This document shows, piece by piece, positions 17,172 to 25,164 of a stretch of 64,000 bases of DNA. Below the pieces are notes generated by a model. That model searched no databases and was not told the origin of the DNA. It saw nothing but the letters and a program-made list of their open reading frames with translations. This DNA is from JAMLJG01 sp035327585 (GTDB lineage Bacteria; Verrucomicrobiota; Kiritimatiellia; CAIVKH01), in the NCBI GenBank assembly GCA_035327585.1, contig DAOLDD010000020.1:4495-68494 (forward strand), read 5' to 3'. Each line of letters begins with the position of its first letter. Within the stretch, counting starts at the first letter, position 1. The translations under genes and the position numbers were made by a program.

Positions 17172-17190
17172 CCGGGAGTGAGGAGGAATC

Positions 17191-18111
17191 GTGTCGGAAA
17201 CCGATGTATTGCCTGAGTTGAAGCAGATCGTGGGGGCGATTTTGTTCGCCGCCAAGGGGTCCGTGTCGCCCGGCGAAATCCGGCGCTGCTTGAAGCAGGT
17301 GGCGGAGGAGCGCGGCGGCGTGTATCGCGATTTCGCGGAGGTCAGTGAAAAGGATGTCCTGGCGGCGATTGAATTGCTTCGCGACCATGCCCGCGAGGCG
17401 CGGATTGGACTCCACGTCAACGAGGTGGCGGGCGGTTTTCGGATGGAGAATGACTCGAACTGCGGGCCGTGGTTGCGGCAATTGCTCCAAAAGGGACGCG
17501 CGAGCCGGTTGAGCAAACCCGCGCTGGAGACGCTGGCCGTGATCGCCTATCGGCAGCCCTGCACACGCGCTGAAATTGAAGCGGTGCGCGGCGTTGCGGT
17601 GGACCAGATTCTGCGGAACCTGATGGACCTGCAACTGATCCGCATCACGGGCAGAAGCGAGCTGCCGGGCCGACCGTGGATGTTTGGGACGACCCAAAAA
17701 TTCCTGGAATATTTTGGCCTCAAGAACGTGAAGGACCTGCCCGGCGTGGAAGAGTTGCGCCGGATGGAGGCCGAACAGGAGGCACGGAAGGCTGCAACAA
17801 AAATTGAGGAACCGATCGTCGAGGAGTCGTCGCCGGAGTCCGCGGATACGAAAGCGGACGAAGTTGCGGATGAAGAAGAGAATGCCAGCCCATCCGAACT
17901 TGATCCGGAAGCAGGGGAGGAAGCAGGGGAGGAAGCAGAGGAGGAAGCAGAGGAGGAAGAAGAGGAGGAAGAAGAGGAGAAAGACGAGGACGACGAGGAG
18001 GACGAGGACGAATACGACGACGAAGGTGATGACGAGGACGAGGAAGACGACGAGGACGATGAAGAAGATGGGGACGAAGATGAAGAAGAGTCCGACGAAA
18101 AAGATCGCTAA
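17191..18111 (+). CDS. scpB: Segregation and condensation protein B with long acidic tail
   Basis: Residues 1-185 are a normal ScpB: two winged-helix domains with the KPALETLAVIAYRQPCTRAEIE and GVAVDQILRNLMDLQLI signatures. The usual family length is about 190-200 aa; this one is 306 because residues 191-306 form an Asp/Glu-rich tail with almost no hydrophobic residues. Part of the tail is coded by six 12-bp tandem units (17908-17979). GTG 17191 is the start, with AGGAGG a few bases upstream. The end of the tail overlaps the chorismate mutase start. The tail may interact with basic partners or be a repeat-expansion product. Confidence 0.93.
   Translation: MSETDVLPELKQIVGAILFAAKGSVSPGEIRRCLKQVAEERGGVYRDFAEVSEKDVLAAIELLRDHAREARIGLHVNEVAGGFRMENDSNCGPWLRQLLQKGRASRLSKPALETLAVIAYRQPCTRAEIEAVRGVAVDQILRNLMDLQLIRITGRSELPGRPWMFGTTQKFLEYFGLKNVKDLPGVEELRRMEAEQEARKAATKIEEPIVEESSPESADTKADEVADEEENASPSELDPEAGEEAGEEAEEEAEEEEEEEEEEKDEDDEEDEDEYDDEGDDEDEEDDEDDEEDGDEDEEESDEKDR
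17908..17979 (+). repeat. Six tandem 12-bp units inside scpB
   Basis: Six adjacent 12-base units: two gaagcaggggag, two gaagcagaggag, then two gaagaagaggag. They encode EAGE, EAGE, EAEE, EAEE, EEEE and EEEE in the ScpB tail. The units change in pairs along the array, as expected from stepwise tandem duplication with base changes. The period is a multiple of three, so unit gain or loss keeps frame. Confidence 0.9.
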
Positions 18112-18625
18112 GTCGTCCGCTCAAAAGCTGGAGGCGTTGCGGCGTCGCATCGATGTCCTCGATGGCCGTTTGGTAACCCTGTTAAACCAGCGGAGTCGGC
18201 TGGCGCAGGGCATCGGCAAATTGAAGCACGCACAGGGCTCGGCGCTGTATGTACCGGAGCGCGAACAGCAGGTGTTGGCGCGGCTGCGGTCGCGCAACAA
18301 GGGCCCGCTGTCGGCCCGCTCGCTGGAGGCGATTTATCGTGAAATCATGTCGGCGGCGCTTTCGCTGGAAGGCGTGTTGAACATTGGCGTGGTGGGTTCG
18401 GTGGGAAGCCCGGTCGCCGCGGCGGCGCGTGATCATTTTGGCGGCAGCGCACGTTACGCAACGTTGACCGCCACGGAGGCCGTAAAACGTCTGCTGGCGA
18501 AGCGGTGCCATGCGGTATGCCTGGCGGAGGCCGACCTGCCCGCGGCGTGCGCCGGGTTCCAATCGGGCCGGGTACGGATGTGCAAGTCGGCGACGCGCGG
18601 CGTCGCGGTGTTGGTGCGCACATGA
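18080..18625 (+). CDS. Chorismate mutase (AroQ) with vestigial prephenate-dehydratase N-terminus
   Basis: The first about 100 residues are an AroQ-type chorismate mutase: LEALRRRIDVLDGRLVTLL, an Arg in NQRSRLAQGIGKLK, and VPEREQQVL, with the active-site Arg, Lys and Glu in place. It converts chorismate to prephenate. The remaining about 80 residues begin NIGVVGSVGSPVAAAARDHFG, resembling the opening of a prephenate dehydratase domain in fused PheA (P-proteins), but the domain stops after about 80 residues and lacks the catalytic Thr region and the ACT domain. ATG 18080 has a GGGGA box; ATG 18068 or 18059 would also fit, all within the scpB tail. Confidence 0.82.
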   Translation: MKKSPTKKIAKSSAQKLEALRRRIDVLDGRLVTLLNQRSRLAQGIGKLKHAQGSALYVPEREQQVLARLRSRNKGPLSARSLEAIYREIMSAALSLEGVLNIGVVGSVGSPVAAAARDHFGGSARYATLTATEAVKRLLAKRCHAVCLAEADLPAACAGFQSGRVRMCKSATRGVAVLVRT

Positions 18626-19737
18626 GCGCGATATCTTTCGCTGCGAAACCGTGGGTGCAGGCGCTGGCGACGTATCAGCCGGGCAAGCCGATTGAGGAGG
18701 TGGCGCGCGAGCTGGGGCTCGGCGATCCGGAAACCATCCTGAAGCTCGCCTCGAATGAGAACTCGCTGGGCCCGTCGCCGCTGGCGCTCGCCGCGATGCG
18801 GGCGTCGGCGGACCGGATGCACATTTATCCCGACGGCGACTCCTTCTACCTGCGCGAGGCGCTGGCCGCGAAGCTCGGGGTGTCGCGCGACGAGATTTTC
18901 CTGGGCCACGGCAGCAACGAAATTCTCGCGCTGCTGGGCCATGTCTATCTGGAACCGGGCGGGAGCGCGGTGATGTCGGAAATGGCGTTTGTCGTCTACA
19001 AGCTGGTGACGGCGCTTTATCAGGGTACGGTGATCGAGACGCCGGTGAAGGCGTTCGGCCACGATCTGGACGCGATGCTGGCGGCGATCCGCCCGGATAC
19101 GCGCCTTGTCTTCGTGGCGAATCCCAACAATCCGACGGGCACCACGCTGGACAATTCGGCGCTCTACCGGTTCCTGGATCGTCTTCCGGACCATGTCGTC
19201 GCGGTGCTGGACGAGGCCTACATTGAGTTGCTGCCGCCGCGTTTGCAGCCCGACACGCTGCGGTACGTGCGCGGGCGCCGGAACGTGTTCGTGCTCCGCA
19301 CGTTTTCCAAGGCTTACGGGCTGGCCGGCTTGCGCATCGGATATGCCGTTGCGCCGCCGGAAGGCATTGCCCTCTTAAACCGCGTACGGCAGCCCTTCAA
19401 CGTCAATGCGATGGCGCAGGCGGCGGCGCTGGCCGCGCTGGGCGACGAGGCGCACATTGCGCGGACCCGCGCGATGGTGGAGGAGGGGTTGGATCAGTTG
19501 TCACAAGGGCTTGCCGCGATGGGCGTGGAGTATGTACCGTCCGCCGCGAACTTTCTCCTTGTGAAGGTCGGAAAGGGACGGGGATACTTCGAGGCCTTGC
19601 TGCGCCAGCGCGTGATCGTGCGCCCGGTGGATGGCTATGGCCTTCCGGAGTATATCCGGGTGACCGTGGGAACGCGGGAGGAGAACCAGCGTTTTCTTGA
19701 AGCGCTGGCGGCGGTGCAGGAAAGAGGAGTGGCATGA
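18622..19737 (+). CDS. hisC: Class I/II aminotransferase, HisC family (aromatic/histidinol-phosphate)
   Basis: A 371-aa PLP enzyme of the HisC family. It has the NENSLGPSP start, NPNNPTGT, DEAYIEL (Asp for the pyridine nitrogen) and the Schiff-base lysine in TFSKAYGLAGLRIGYA. ATG 18622 overlaps the chorismate-mutase stop. Its position between chorismate mutase, DAHP synthase, prephenate dehydrogenase and EPSP synthase suggests that it transaminates phenylpyruvate, hydroxyphenylpyruvate or arogenate, possibly in addition to histidinol-phosphate; sequence alone cannot decide. Confidence 0.9.
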   Translation: MSAISFAAKPWVQALATYQPGKPIEEVARELGLGDPETILKLASNENSLGPSPLALAAMRASADRMHIYPDGDSFYLREALAAKLGVSRDEIFLGHGSNEILALLGHVYLEPGGSAVMSEMAFVVYKLVTALYQGTVIETPVKAFGHDLDAMLAAIRPDTRLVFVANPNNPTGTTLDNSALYRFLDRLPDHVVAVLDEAYIELLPPRLQPDTLRYVRGRRNVFVLRTFSKAYGLAGLRIGYAVAPPEGIALLNRVRQPFNVNAMAQAAALAALGDEAHIARTRAMVEEGLDQLSQGLAAMGVEYVPSAANFLLVKVGKGRGYFEALLRQRVIVRPVDGYGLPEYIRVTVGTREENQRFLEALAAVQERGVA

Positions 19738-20768
19738 TTATCGTGTTGAAACCGGACGCAACACCGGAGCAGGTTGCGCACATTGAGCAGAGCATTCGGG
19801 AGTGGGGGCTGCGCCCGCACACGAGCCAGGGCACGGAGCGCAGCGTGATCGGCGTGATCGGCGACGAGTCGTTGCTGGCCAACAAGCCGCTCGATGTTTT
19901 TCCCGGCGTGGAATCGGTGATGCGCATCCAGAAGCCGTACAAGCTGGCGAGCCGCGAGTTCCGTCCGAAACCGACGCGGATCAGCATTCCGTGGGGTCGC
20001 CCGGGCGGTGAGCCGGTTGAAATCGGCGGGAACCGCATCGTCGTGGTCGCCGGGCCGTGTTCGGTGGAAAAACCGGAGATCATGCTGGAAACAGCGAACT
20101 TCATTCTCGCCGCCGGTGCGCGCATGATGCGGGCGGGCGCCTTCAAACCGCGCACCTCGCCCTACGCCTTCCAGGGACTCGGCGTCGAAGGCTTGCGCAT
20201 CCTGGCGCAAATCCGCGAGGAAACCGGGCTGCCGTTCATCACCGAGGTGATGGACACGCGCGATGTGGAAATGGTCGCCGAGCTGGCGGATGTCGTGCAG
20301 ATCGGCGCGCGCAATACGCAGAACTATTCGCTGCTGAAGGCCGTGGGCCGTACGCGCAAGCCGGTGCTGCTGAAGCGCGGCATTTCGGGCACCATCGAAG
20401 AGTTGTTGATGAGCGCGGAATACATCCTCAGCCAGGGCAACGACCAGGTGATTCTCTGCGAGCGCGGCATTCGCACCTTCGAGCGGGCGACCCGCAATAC
20501 GCTGGATTTGAACGCGGTCCCGGTCCTTAAGAAGTTGACGCACCTGCCGGTCTCCGTCGATCCGAGCCATGGCACCGGTTACGCGGACCTCGTCGCGCCG
20601 ATGGCGCTGGCGGGCGTGGCGTGCGGGGCGGATCTGCTGCTGGTGGAAACGCATCCCGAGCCCCAAAAAGCGACTTCCGACGGCGCGCAGACGATCAACG
20701 AAGCCCAGTTCAACCAGATGATGAATGGCGTGCGCGGCATCGCGACTGCGATCGGGAGGACGGTATAA
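19734..20768 (+). CDS. aroF: 3-deoxy-7-phosphoheptulonate synthase (DAHP synthase, type I-beta)
   Basis: Joins phosphoenolpyruvate and erythrose-4-phosphate, the first step of the shikimate route. Residues 1-75 form a ferredoxin-like regulatory domain (MIIVLKPDATPEQVAHIEQ), as in the Thermotoga-type enzyme where Tyr/Phe bind; the barrel follows with AGPCSVE, GAFKPRTSPYAFQG, KRGISGT and the metal His in VDPSHGTG. The two-part form predicts feedback inhibition by aromatic amino acids. It overlaps hisC by four bases. Length is normal at 344 aa. Confidence 0.95.
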   Translation: MIIVLKPDATPEQVAHIEQSIREWGLRPHTSQGTERSVIGVIGDESLLANKPLDVFPGVESVMRIQKPYKLASREFRPKPTRISIPWGRPGGEPVEIGGNRIVVVAGPCSVEKPEIMLETANFILAAGARMMRAGAFKPRTSPYAFQGLGVEGLRILAQIREETGLPFITEVMDTRDVEMVAELADVVQIGARNTQNYSLLKAVGRTRKPVLLKRGISGTIEELLMSAEYILSQGNDQVILCERGIRTFERATRNTLDLNAVPVLKKLTHLPVSVDPSHGTGYADLVAPMALAGVACGADLLLVETHPEPQKATSDGAQTINEAQFNQMMNGVRGIATAIGRTV

Positions 20769-20773
20769 CGATC

Positions 20774-21649
20774 ATGCGCCGGGTCGCGGTCATCGGCTTG
20801 GGGTTGATGGGCGGTTCCATCGGCCTGGCGATCAAGGCGCGCAAGCTCCCGTGGGAAGTCGTGGGCAGCACGCGCACCCCTGCGCGCGGTCGCCTGGCCC
20901 TGCGCCGCGGGGCGATCGACCGGCTTTGCCGCGATCCCGCCGACGCGGTGGCCGGCGCGGATCTCGTCGTCTTCTGTGCGCCGGTGCAGACAATCCCGCG
21001 TTTGGTGCGCGAAAGCGCGCGCGGTTTCGCGCCAGGCGCCGTGGTGACCGATGTGGCGAGTACGCGCTGCATGCTGGATGCGGAAATTCCTCCGCTGCTC
21101 GCGGGCACGGGGGCCATTTTCGTCGGCAGCCACCCGGTGGCCGGGTCAGAACAGCAGGGCATTGATGCCGCGCGGGCTGATTTGTACGAAGGCGCGATGG
21201 TCCTCGTGACGCCGAAGGCCGGAGTGCCGCCACGCGCCCTCAACCGCGTTCGGACCTTCTGGCGCAGCCTCGGCGGGCGCTGCCGTACGATGGACAGCCG
21301 CGAGCACGATCGCCTGCTGGCGCGAACGAGCCACCTGCCGCACATGGTGGCGAGCCTGCTCGCGCTCACGGTGGGGCGCACGGCGGGGCGCGAGCAATTG
21401 GCGGATTATTGCGGGACGGGCTTTGCCGACACCTCGCGGGTGGCCGAAGGTTCCCCCGAGGTGTGGCTTGATATTGTCCGCACCAATCGCTCCAATCTGG
21501 CGGAGGAACTGCGTGCGTATCGAATCCAGCTTGACCGGCTGCTCGCCCTGTTGGATGAAGGTGACTTCGCGGGCATCGAAGCCGTGTTGGAAAACGGTCG
21601 CAGCGCCCGCAGGCAGTTGTTGATGAGCCGCAAACGCAACAAGGTTTAA
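20774..21649 (+). CDS. tyrA: Prephenate dehydrogenase
   Basis: Converts prephenate (or arogenate) to a tyrosine precursor with NAD(P). The 291-aa protein starts with a Rossmann dinucleotide motif (GLGLMGGSIGLAIKA), has DVASTRCMLD, where the family usually reads DVGSVK, and the GSHPVAGSEQQGIDAARADLYEGA signature with the catalytic His. There is no C-terminal ACT domain, so feedback control by tyrosine through ACT is unlikely. ATG 20774 is preceded by a GGGAGG box at the end of aroF. Whether it prefers prephenate or arogenate cannot be judged here. Confidence 0.94.
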   Translation: MRRVAVIGLGLMGGSIGLAIKARKLPWEVVGSTRTPARGRLALRRGAIDRLCRDPADAVAGADLVVFCAPVQTIPRLVRESARGFAPGAVVTDVASTRCMLDAEIPPLLAGTGAIFVGSHPVAGSEQQGIDAARADLYEGAMVLVTPKAGVPPRALNRVRTFWRSLGGRCRTMDSREHDRLLARTSHLPHMVASLLALTVGRTAGREQLADYCGTGFADTSRVAEGSPEVWLDIVRTNRSNLAEELRAYRIQLDRLLALLDEGDFAGIEAVLENGRSARRQLLMSRKRNKV

Positions 21650-21650
21650 T

Positions 21651-22976
21651 ATGAGCCAAATCCCACAATCCGTGATGGTGCATCCCTCCGCCGGGCTTAA
21701 CGGCGAACTCGAGGTTGCCGGCGACAAGAGTATTTCGCATCGCATGGCCATGCTGGCGTCCCTGGCGTCCGGCACGTCCACAATCCGCAATTTCCTCCAG
21801 AGCGAGGATTGCGTGAATACGTTGCGCGCGATGGAAGCGCTCGGCGCGCGGTCGTACTTCGATGAAGCTGGTCTTTTGCACGTGCAGGGCACGGGCGGGA
21901 ACCTGATGGAGCCGGCCGGCGCGCTCAATGTCGGCAACTCGGGAACCACGATCCGCCTGCTGGCGGGCATCCTCGCGGGACAGCCCGGTTCCTTCGAAAT
22001 GACGGGCGATGAATCGCTGTGCAGCCGGCCGATGGCGCGTATCAAGGATCCGCTGGAGCGCATGGGCGCGAAGATTGAATTGACGGGTGAGCGCGGCACG
22101 GCGCCCATCCGCATCACGGGCGGGAAACTCAAGGGCATCGAATACGTGCTTCCGGTGGCGTCGGCCCAAGTGAAGTCGTGCGCACTGCTCGCCGGTCTTT
22201 TCGCCGAAGGCACCACCAACATCACGGAACCCGTCCCCACGCGGGATCACACCGAGCGCGTCTTCAGGATGCTGGATATCCCGATTGTCGTGGCGGGAAG
22301 CCAGATCACGCTGACCGGCTTCGGGGAGAAGGGCCCTTCGATCAAAGCGCGATCCTTCGTCGTGCCGGGCGATTTCTCATCCGCGGCGTTCTGGATGATC
22401 GCCGCCGCCGCGCGCCCAAATTCGACGATTGTCCTGCGCAACATCGGCCTGAATCCGCGCCGCACCGCGTTGATCGACGTCCTGAAACGGGCGGGCGCGA
22501 AAGTCGAGGTTCGCCTGGATGAAACCTCGGTCGAAGGCGAGCCCTCGGGCGAGATCCGCATCACGGGCGCGCCCCTCAAGGCCGTGGTGGTCAGCGGCGC
22601 TGAAATTCCGAATTTGATCGACGAACTGCCGCTGGTCGCCGTCCTCGGCTGCCTCGCGGAGGGCGTTTCGGAAATCCGCGATGCCGCCGAGTTGCGTGTG
22701 AAAGAATCCGACCGCATCGCCGCCATGGCCGCGAACCTCCGGCTGATGGGCGTGGATGTGGAGGAGCTTCCGGACGGCATGGCGATCAAGGGCCCCGCGG
22801 TCCTGAAGCCCACCGGCGCGTTGCGCAGCTATGGCGACCATCGGATCGCGATGGCGATGGCCGTTCTCGCGAGCTATGGCAGCGAACCGGTCGTGATCAA
22901 CAACGTTGCCTGCGTGGATACGTCGTATCCCGGTTTCTGGGCCGATTTCAGGGAATTGGGAGGCCATGTCGAGTAA
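21651..22976 (+). CDS. aroA: 3-phosphoshikimate 1-carboxyvinyltransferase (EPSP synthase)
   Basis: Makes EPSP from shikimate-3-phosphate and phosphoenolpyruvate. The 441-aa protein has GDKSISHRMAMLASLASGTS at about 24-43, the NVGNSGTTIRLLAG loop at about 93-106, the central catalytic ESDRI block and a terminal HRIAMAMAV. It lies one base after tyrA and overlaps cmk by eleven bases, an arrangement found in many bacteria. Confidence 0.97.
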   Translation: MSQIPQSVMVHPSAGLNGELEVAGDKSISHRMAMLASLASGTSTIRNFLQSEDCVNTLRAMEALGARSYFDEAGLLHVQGTGGNLMEPAGALNVGNSGTTIRLLAGILAGQPGSFEMTGDESLCSRPMARIKDPLERMGAKIELTGERGTAPIRITGGKLKGIEYVLPVASAQVKSCALLAGLFAEGTTNITEPVPTRDHTERVFRMLDIPIVVAGSQITLTGFGEKGPSIKARSFVVPGDFSSAAFWMIAAAARPNSTIVLRNIGLNPRRTALIDVLKRAGAKVEVRLDETSVEGEPSGEIRITGAPLKAVVVSGAEIPNLIDELPLVAVLGCLAEGVSEIRDAAELRVKESDRIAAMAANLRLMGVDVEELPDGMAIKGPAVLKPTGALRSYGDHRIAMAMAVLASYGSEPVVINNVACVDTSYPGFWADFRELGGHVE

Positions 22977-23652
22977 CGCCCTCATCGCCGTCGCCATCGA
23001 CGGGCCTTCCGCGTCCGGCAAATCAACCGTGGCGCGACAGGCGGCGCGTGCGCTCGGCTTTAATTATGTCGATTCGGGTTCGCTCTATCGCGGCCTGACG
23101 TGGAAGTGCCTGCGCGAAGGCGTGGACACGGAGGACCCCGCGGCGGTTACGGAGTTGGTCGAGCGCACGCAGTTGGATTTCTTCGTGGAAGAGGGGGTCG
23201 TGCGTTTCACCCTCGACGGCGAGGATCCCGGCGCCCAAATCCGTTCGATGCCCGTGCAGGAGCGCGTGAGCGACGTCGCGGCTGTTCCGGAAGTTCGTAC
23301 GCGGGTGGTGCAGCATCTCCGTGAAACGGCGCGTTTCGGCAGCCTTGTGATGGAGGGGCGCGACATCGGGACCGTGGTTTTCCCCGACACGCCGCACAAA
23401 TTTTACCTGGACGCCGATCCGGAGGAACGCGCGCGACGCCGCCACCAGGAATTCGTGCAATCGGCGAACGACACCACGGTGGATAATGTGCTCGCTTCGC
23501 TGCAGCGCCGCGACCGCAAGGACTCCACGCGAAAAACGGCGCCCCTCCAGATTGCGCTCGGAGCCCGGGTGATCGATTCGACGGCCATGCAGGCGGATGA
23601 AGTCGTAGGCCTGGTGGTCGAGCGCGTTCGCAACGCGTCGGCGACCGCATGA
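22966..23652 (+). CDS. cmk: Cytidylate kinase
   Basis: Phosphorylates CMP/dCMP. The 228-aa protein has the P-loop IDGPSASGKSTVAR at about 12-25, YVDSGSLYRGLTWK and the LVMEGRDIGTVVFPD nucleotide site, and the RRRHQEF/RDRKDSTRKTAPL lid region. ATG 22966 follows GGGAGG and sits inside the end of aroA. The aroA-cmk pairing is common and the two are probably translated together. Confidence 0.96.
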   Translation: MSSNALIAVAIDGPSASGKSTVARQAARALGFNYVDSGSLYRGLTWKCLREGVDTEDPAAVTELVERTQLDFFVEEGVVRFTLDGEDPGAQIRSMPVQERVSDVAAVPEVRTRVVQHLRETARFGSLVMEGRDIGTVVFPDTPHKFYLDADPEERARRRHQEFVQSANDTTVDNVLASLQRRDRKDSTRKTAPLQIALGARVIDSTAMQADEVVGLVVERVRNASATA

Positions 23653-24287
23653 GTGAAACTTCGTACAGTCCCTTGCTTTATCGCTTTTGCCAGCGTGCGT
23701 TGCACGTCTTCCTCAAGCTCTACAACCGCCTCGAAGTATATGGCCGCGAACATATTCCCCGGCAGGGCGGTGTTCTGCTCGTGGCCAATCACGTCAGCTT
23801 TATCGATCCGCCGGCGTTGGGCTGTGCGGCCGATTGCCGGATCGTGCGCTACATGGCGCGCGACACGCTCTTTTCACCGCCGTGGTTCGGTCGCTTGTTG
23901 CGCGGCGTCGCCGTCGTGCCGATTTCCCGCTCGAAGGGTGATATCCGGGCGCTTCGCACCGCGCTTGCGGTGCTAAAGGGCGGCGATTGCCTGGGCTTCT
24001 TCCCCGAGGGAACCCGCAGCCCGGATGGCACGATGCAACCGGCAAAAGGCGGCGTCGGCTTTCTCATCGCCAAAGCGGGCGTGCCCGTCGTTCCCGCCTT
24101 CATTGATGGATCCTACCAAGCCCTGGCGCGACACCATCGCTGTGTTCGTCCCTGCAAGGTGCGCGTGTTCGTCGGCCCGGCGATTGATCCTGCTGAATTT
24201 GAACGCTTAAACGAGGGGCCCGATCCGTACACCCAAATCGGCTCGCTCGTGATGGATCGCATTCGCGCTTTGGCGCCGACCCCTTGA
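23649..24287 (+). CDS. plsC: 1-acyl-sn-glycerol-3-phosphate acyltransferase
   Basis: Adds the second acyl chain in phosphatidic acid synthesis. The 212-aa protein has the four acyltransferase blocks: NHVSFIDPP (the H-x4-D site at about 46-51), the GRLLRGVAVVPISR block, FFPEGTRSPDG at about 118-128 and VPVVPAFIDGS. It overlaps the cmk stop by four bases (ATGA), ending the long run that began with trpS. It is more compact than E. coli PlsC. Confidence 0.93.
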   Translation: MSETSYSPLLYRFCQRALHVFLKLYNRLEVYGREHIPRQGGVLLVANHVSFIDPPALGCAADCRIVRYMARDTLFSPPWFGRLLRGVAVVPISRSKGDIRALRTALAVLKGGDCLGFFPEGTRSPDGTMQPAKGGVGFLIAKAGVPVVPAFIDGSYQALARHHRCVRPCKVRVFVGPAIDPAEFERLNEGPDPYTQIGSLVMDRIRALAPTP

Positions 24288-24319
24288 TTGCCGGCCTGCG
24301 CGATTTGCAACATTCTGCA

Positions 24320-24331
24320 AACACGCGTGTT
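24320..24331. promoter_or_regulatory. 12-bp perfect palindrome, possible operator
   Basis: AACACGCGTGTT is fully self-complementary and lies about 30 bases upstream of the candidate promoter of the IspD-like gene and about 30 bases downstream of plsC. It has no loop, so it reads better as a dimeric protein binding site than as a terminator, although a T-run (tattttt) follows at about 24338-24343. No evidence for a particular regulator. Confidence 0.3.
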
Positions 24332-24362
24332 GTAACTATTTTTCGTATTCGCAACAGGGCGC

Positions 24363-24391
24363 TTGACCTGTCTGCCTCCCTCGAATAACAA
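24363..24391 (+). promoter_or_regulatory. Candidate sigma-70-type promoter of the IspD-like gene
   Basis: TTGACC (24363-24368) and TAACAA (24386-24391) are separated by exactly 17 bases, 48 bases before the ATG at 24439. This is the clearest promoter-like pair in the AT-rich gap after plsC. Confidence 0.5.
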
Positions 24392-24438
24392 TTTGCTAAC
24401 AATTGAGTGTCAGCAAGTTAGGCGACTACCTAAAAATC

Positions 24439-25161
24439 ATGACTACTACCAAAGCGCGCAAGAGTTCGCTCAGCAATGCAACAGCGTGGGGTGTGGTGCT
24501 GGCGAGCGGACGTTCCTCCGAGTTCGGCGCTGATATTGAGACGGTTTTCCTGACGCTTGGCAGCAAGCCGATCCTGACCTACAGCCTGTCTGCGTTCGAA
24601 CGCTGCACCGACATCGAAGGCTTGGTCCTGGTCACTTCCAAGGAACGACTGGAGAGCCTGCGCGCGATGGTGCACATGTTTGGCTGCCCAAAGGTAAAAT
24701 CGATCATCGCGGGTCCGGCGAATCGCGAAGAGGCGGTACTGGCCGGATTGAACGTTGCAATGGAACATCATGCGGGCATCGTGACGGTACACGATGGCGC
24801 GCGGCCCGGCGTGACGTCGGATTTGATTTCAGAAACCGTTCGCCTCGCGCGCAAGCATGGCGCGGCCGCGGTGGCGACACCGTTGGCCGATCCCGTTGGA
24901 GAATCCGCGAAAGGCGCGAAACTGTCGGGGCTGGTGGAGGGGGCTCCGCTGTACTCGATCGCGTCGCCGCAATCCTTCAGCGCGGCGATTTTGCACAAAG
25001 CCCTGACGACCGCGGCGAAGAAGAAGCTGCACCCCGCGGATGAGGCGACCGCGGTGGCCGCGCTCAAACAGGAGGTCCATCTGGCGGTGAGCAAGCGCCC
25101 GCTGGTGCGGATCGCCTCGCCGGTGGACCTTACGATCGCCGAAGTCCTGCTGAAGCGCTGA
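24439..25161 (+). CDS. ispD: IspD-like nucleotidyltransferase with substituted catalytic residues
   Basis: The 240-aa fold is that of 2-C-methyl-D-erythritol 4-phosphate cytidylyltransferase (MEP pathway): a start VVLASG, a LGSKPILTYSLSAFE segment, VTVHDGARPGVTSDLI with the metal Asp, SPQSFSAAILHKAL and a DEATAV helix. But the glycine-rich loop reads SGRSSEFGADIETVFL, where active enzymes have a G-x-G-x-R-M then P-K-Q-F; the catalytic Lys aligns with Thr35 and the Arg with Glu28. The DR-x-x-LW and K-I-T positions are also changed. It may be inactive, regulatory or use another substrate. ATG 24439 is chosen over an upstream TTG. Confidence 0.72.
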   Translation: MTTTKARKSSLSNATAWGVVLASGRSSEFGADIETVFLTLGSKPILTYSLSAFERCTDIEGLVLVTSKERLESLRAMVHMFGCPKVKSIIAGPANREEAVLAGLNVAMEHHAGIVTVHDGARPGVTSDLISETVRLARKHGAAAVATPLADPVGESAKGAKLSGLVEGAPLYSIASPQSFSAAILHKALTTAAKKKLHPADEATAVAALKQEVHLAVSKRPLVRIASPVDLTIAEVLLKR

Positions 25162-25164
25162 CGT

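Noticed and set aside
17908..17979. CRISPR-like array
   Set aside because: The period is 12 bases with no spacers and it is in frame within scpB; it is a coding tandem repeat.
17804..18079. Upstream extension of the chorismate mutase frame
   Set aside because: It is the +2 shadow of the ScpB acidic tail and gives a run of Arg/Lys/Thr repeats, not a protein domain. The mutase start is placed inside the tail end.
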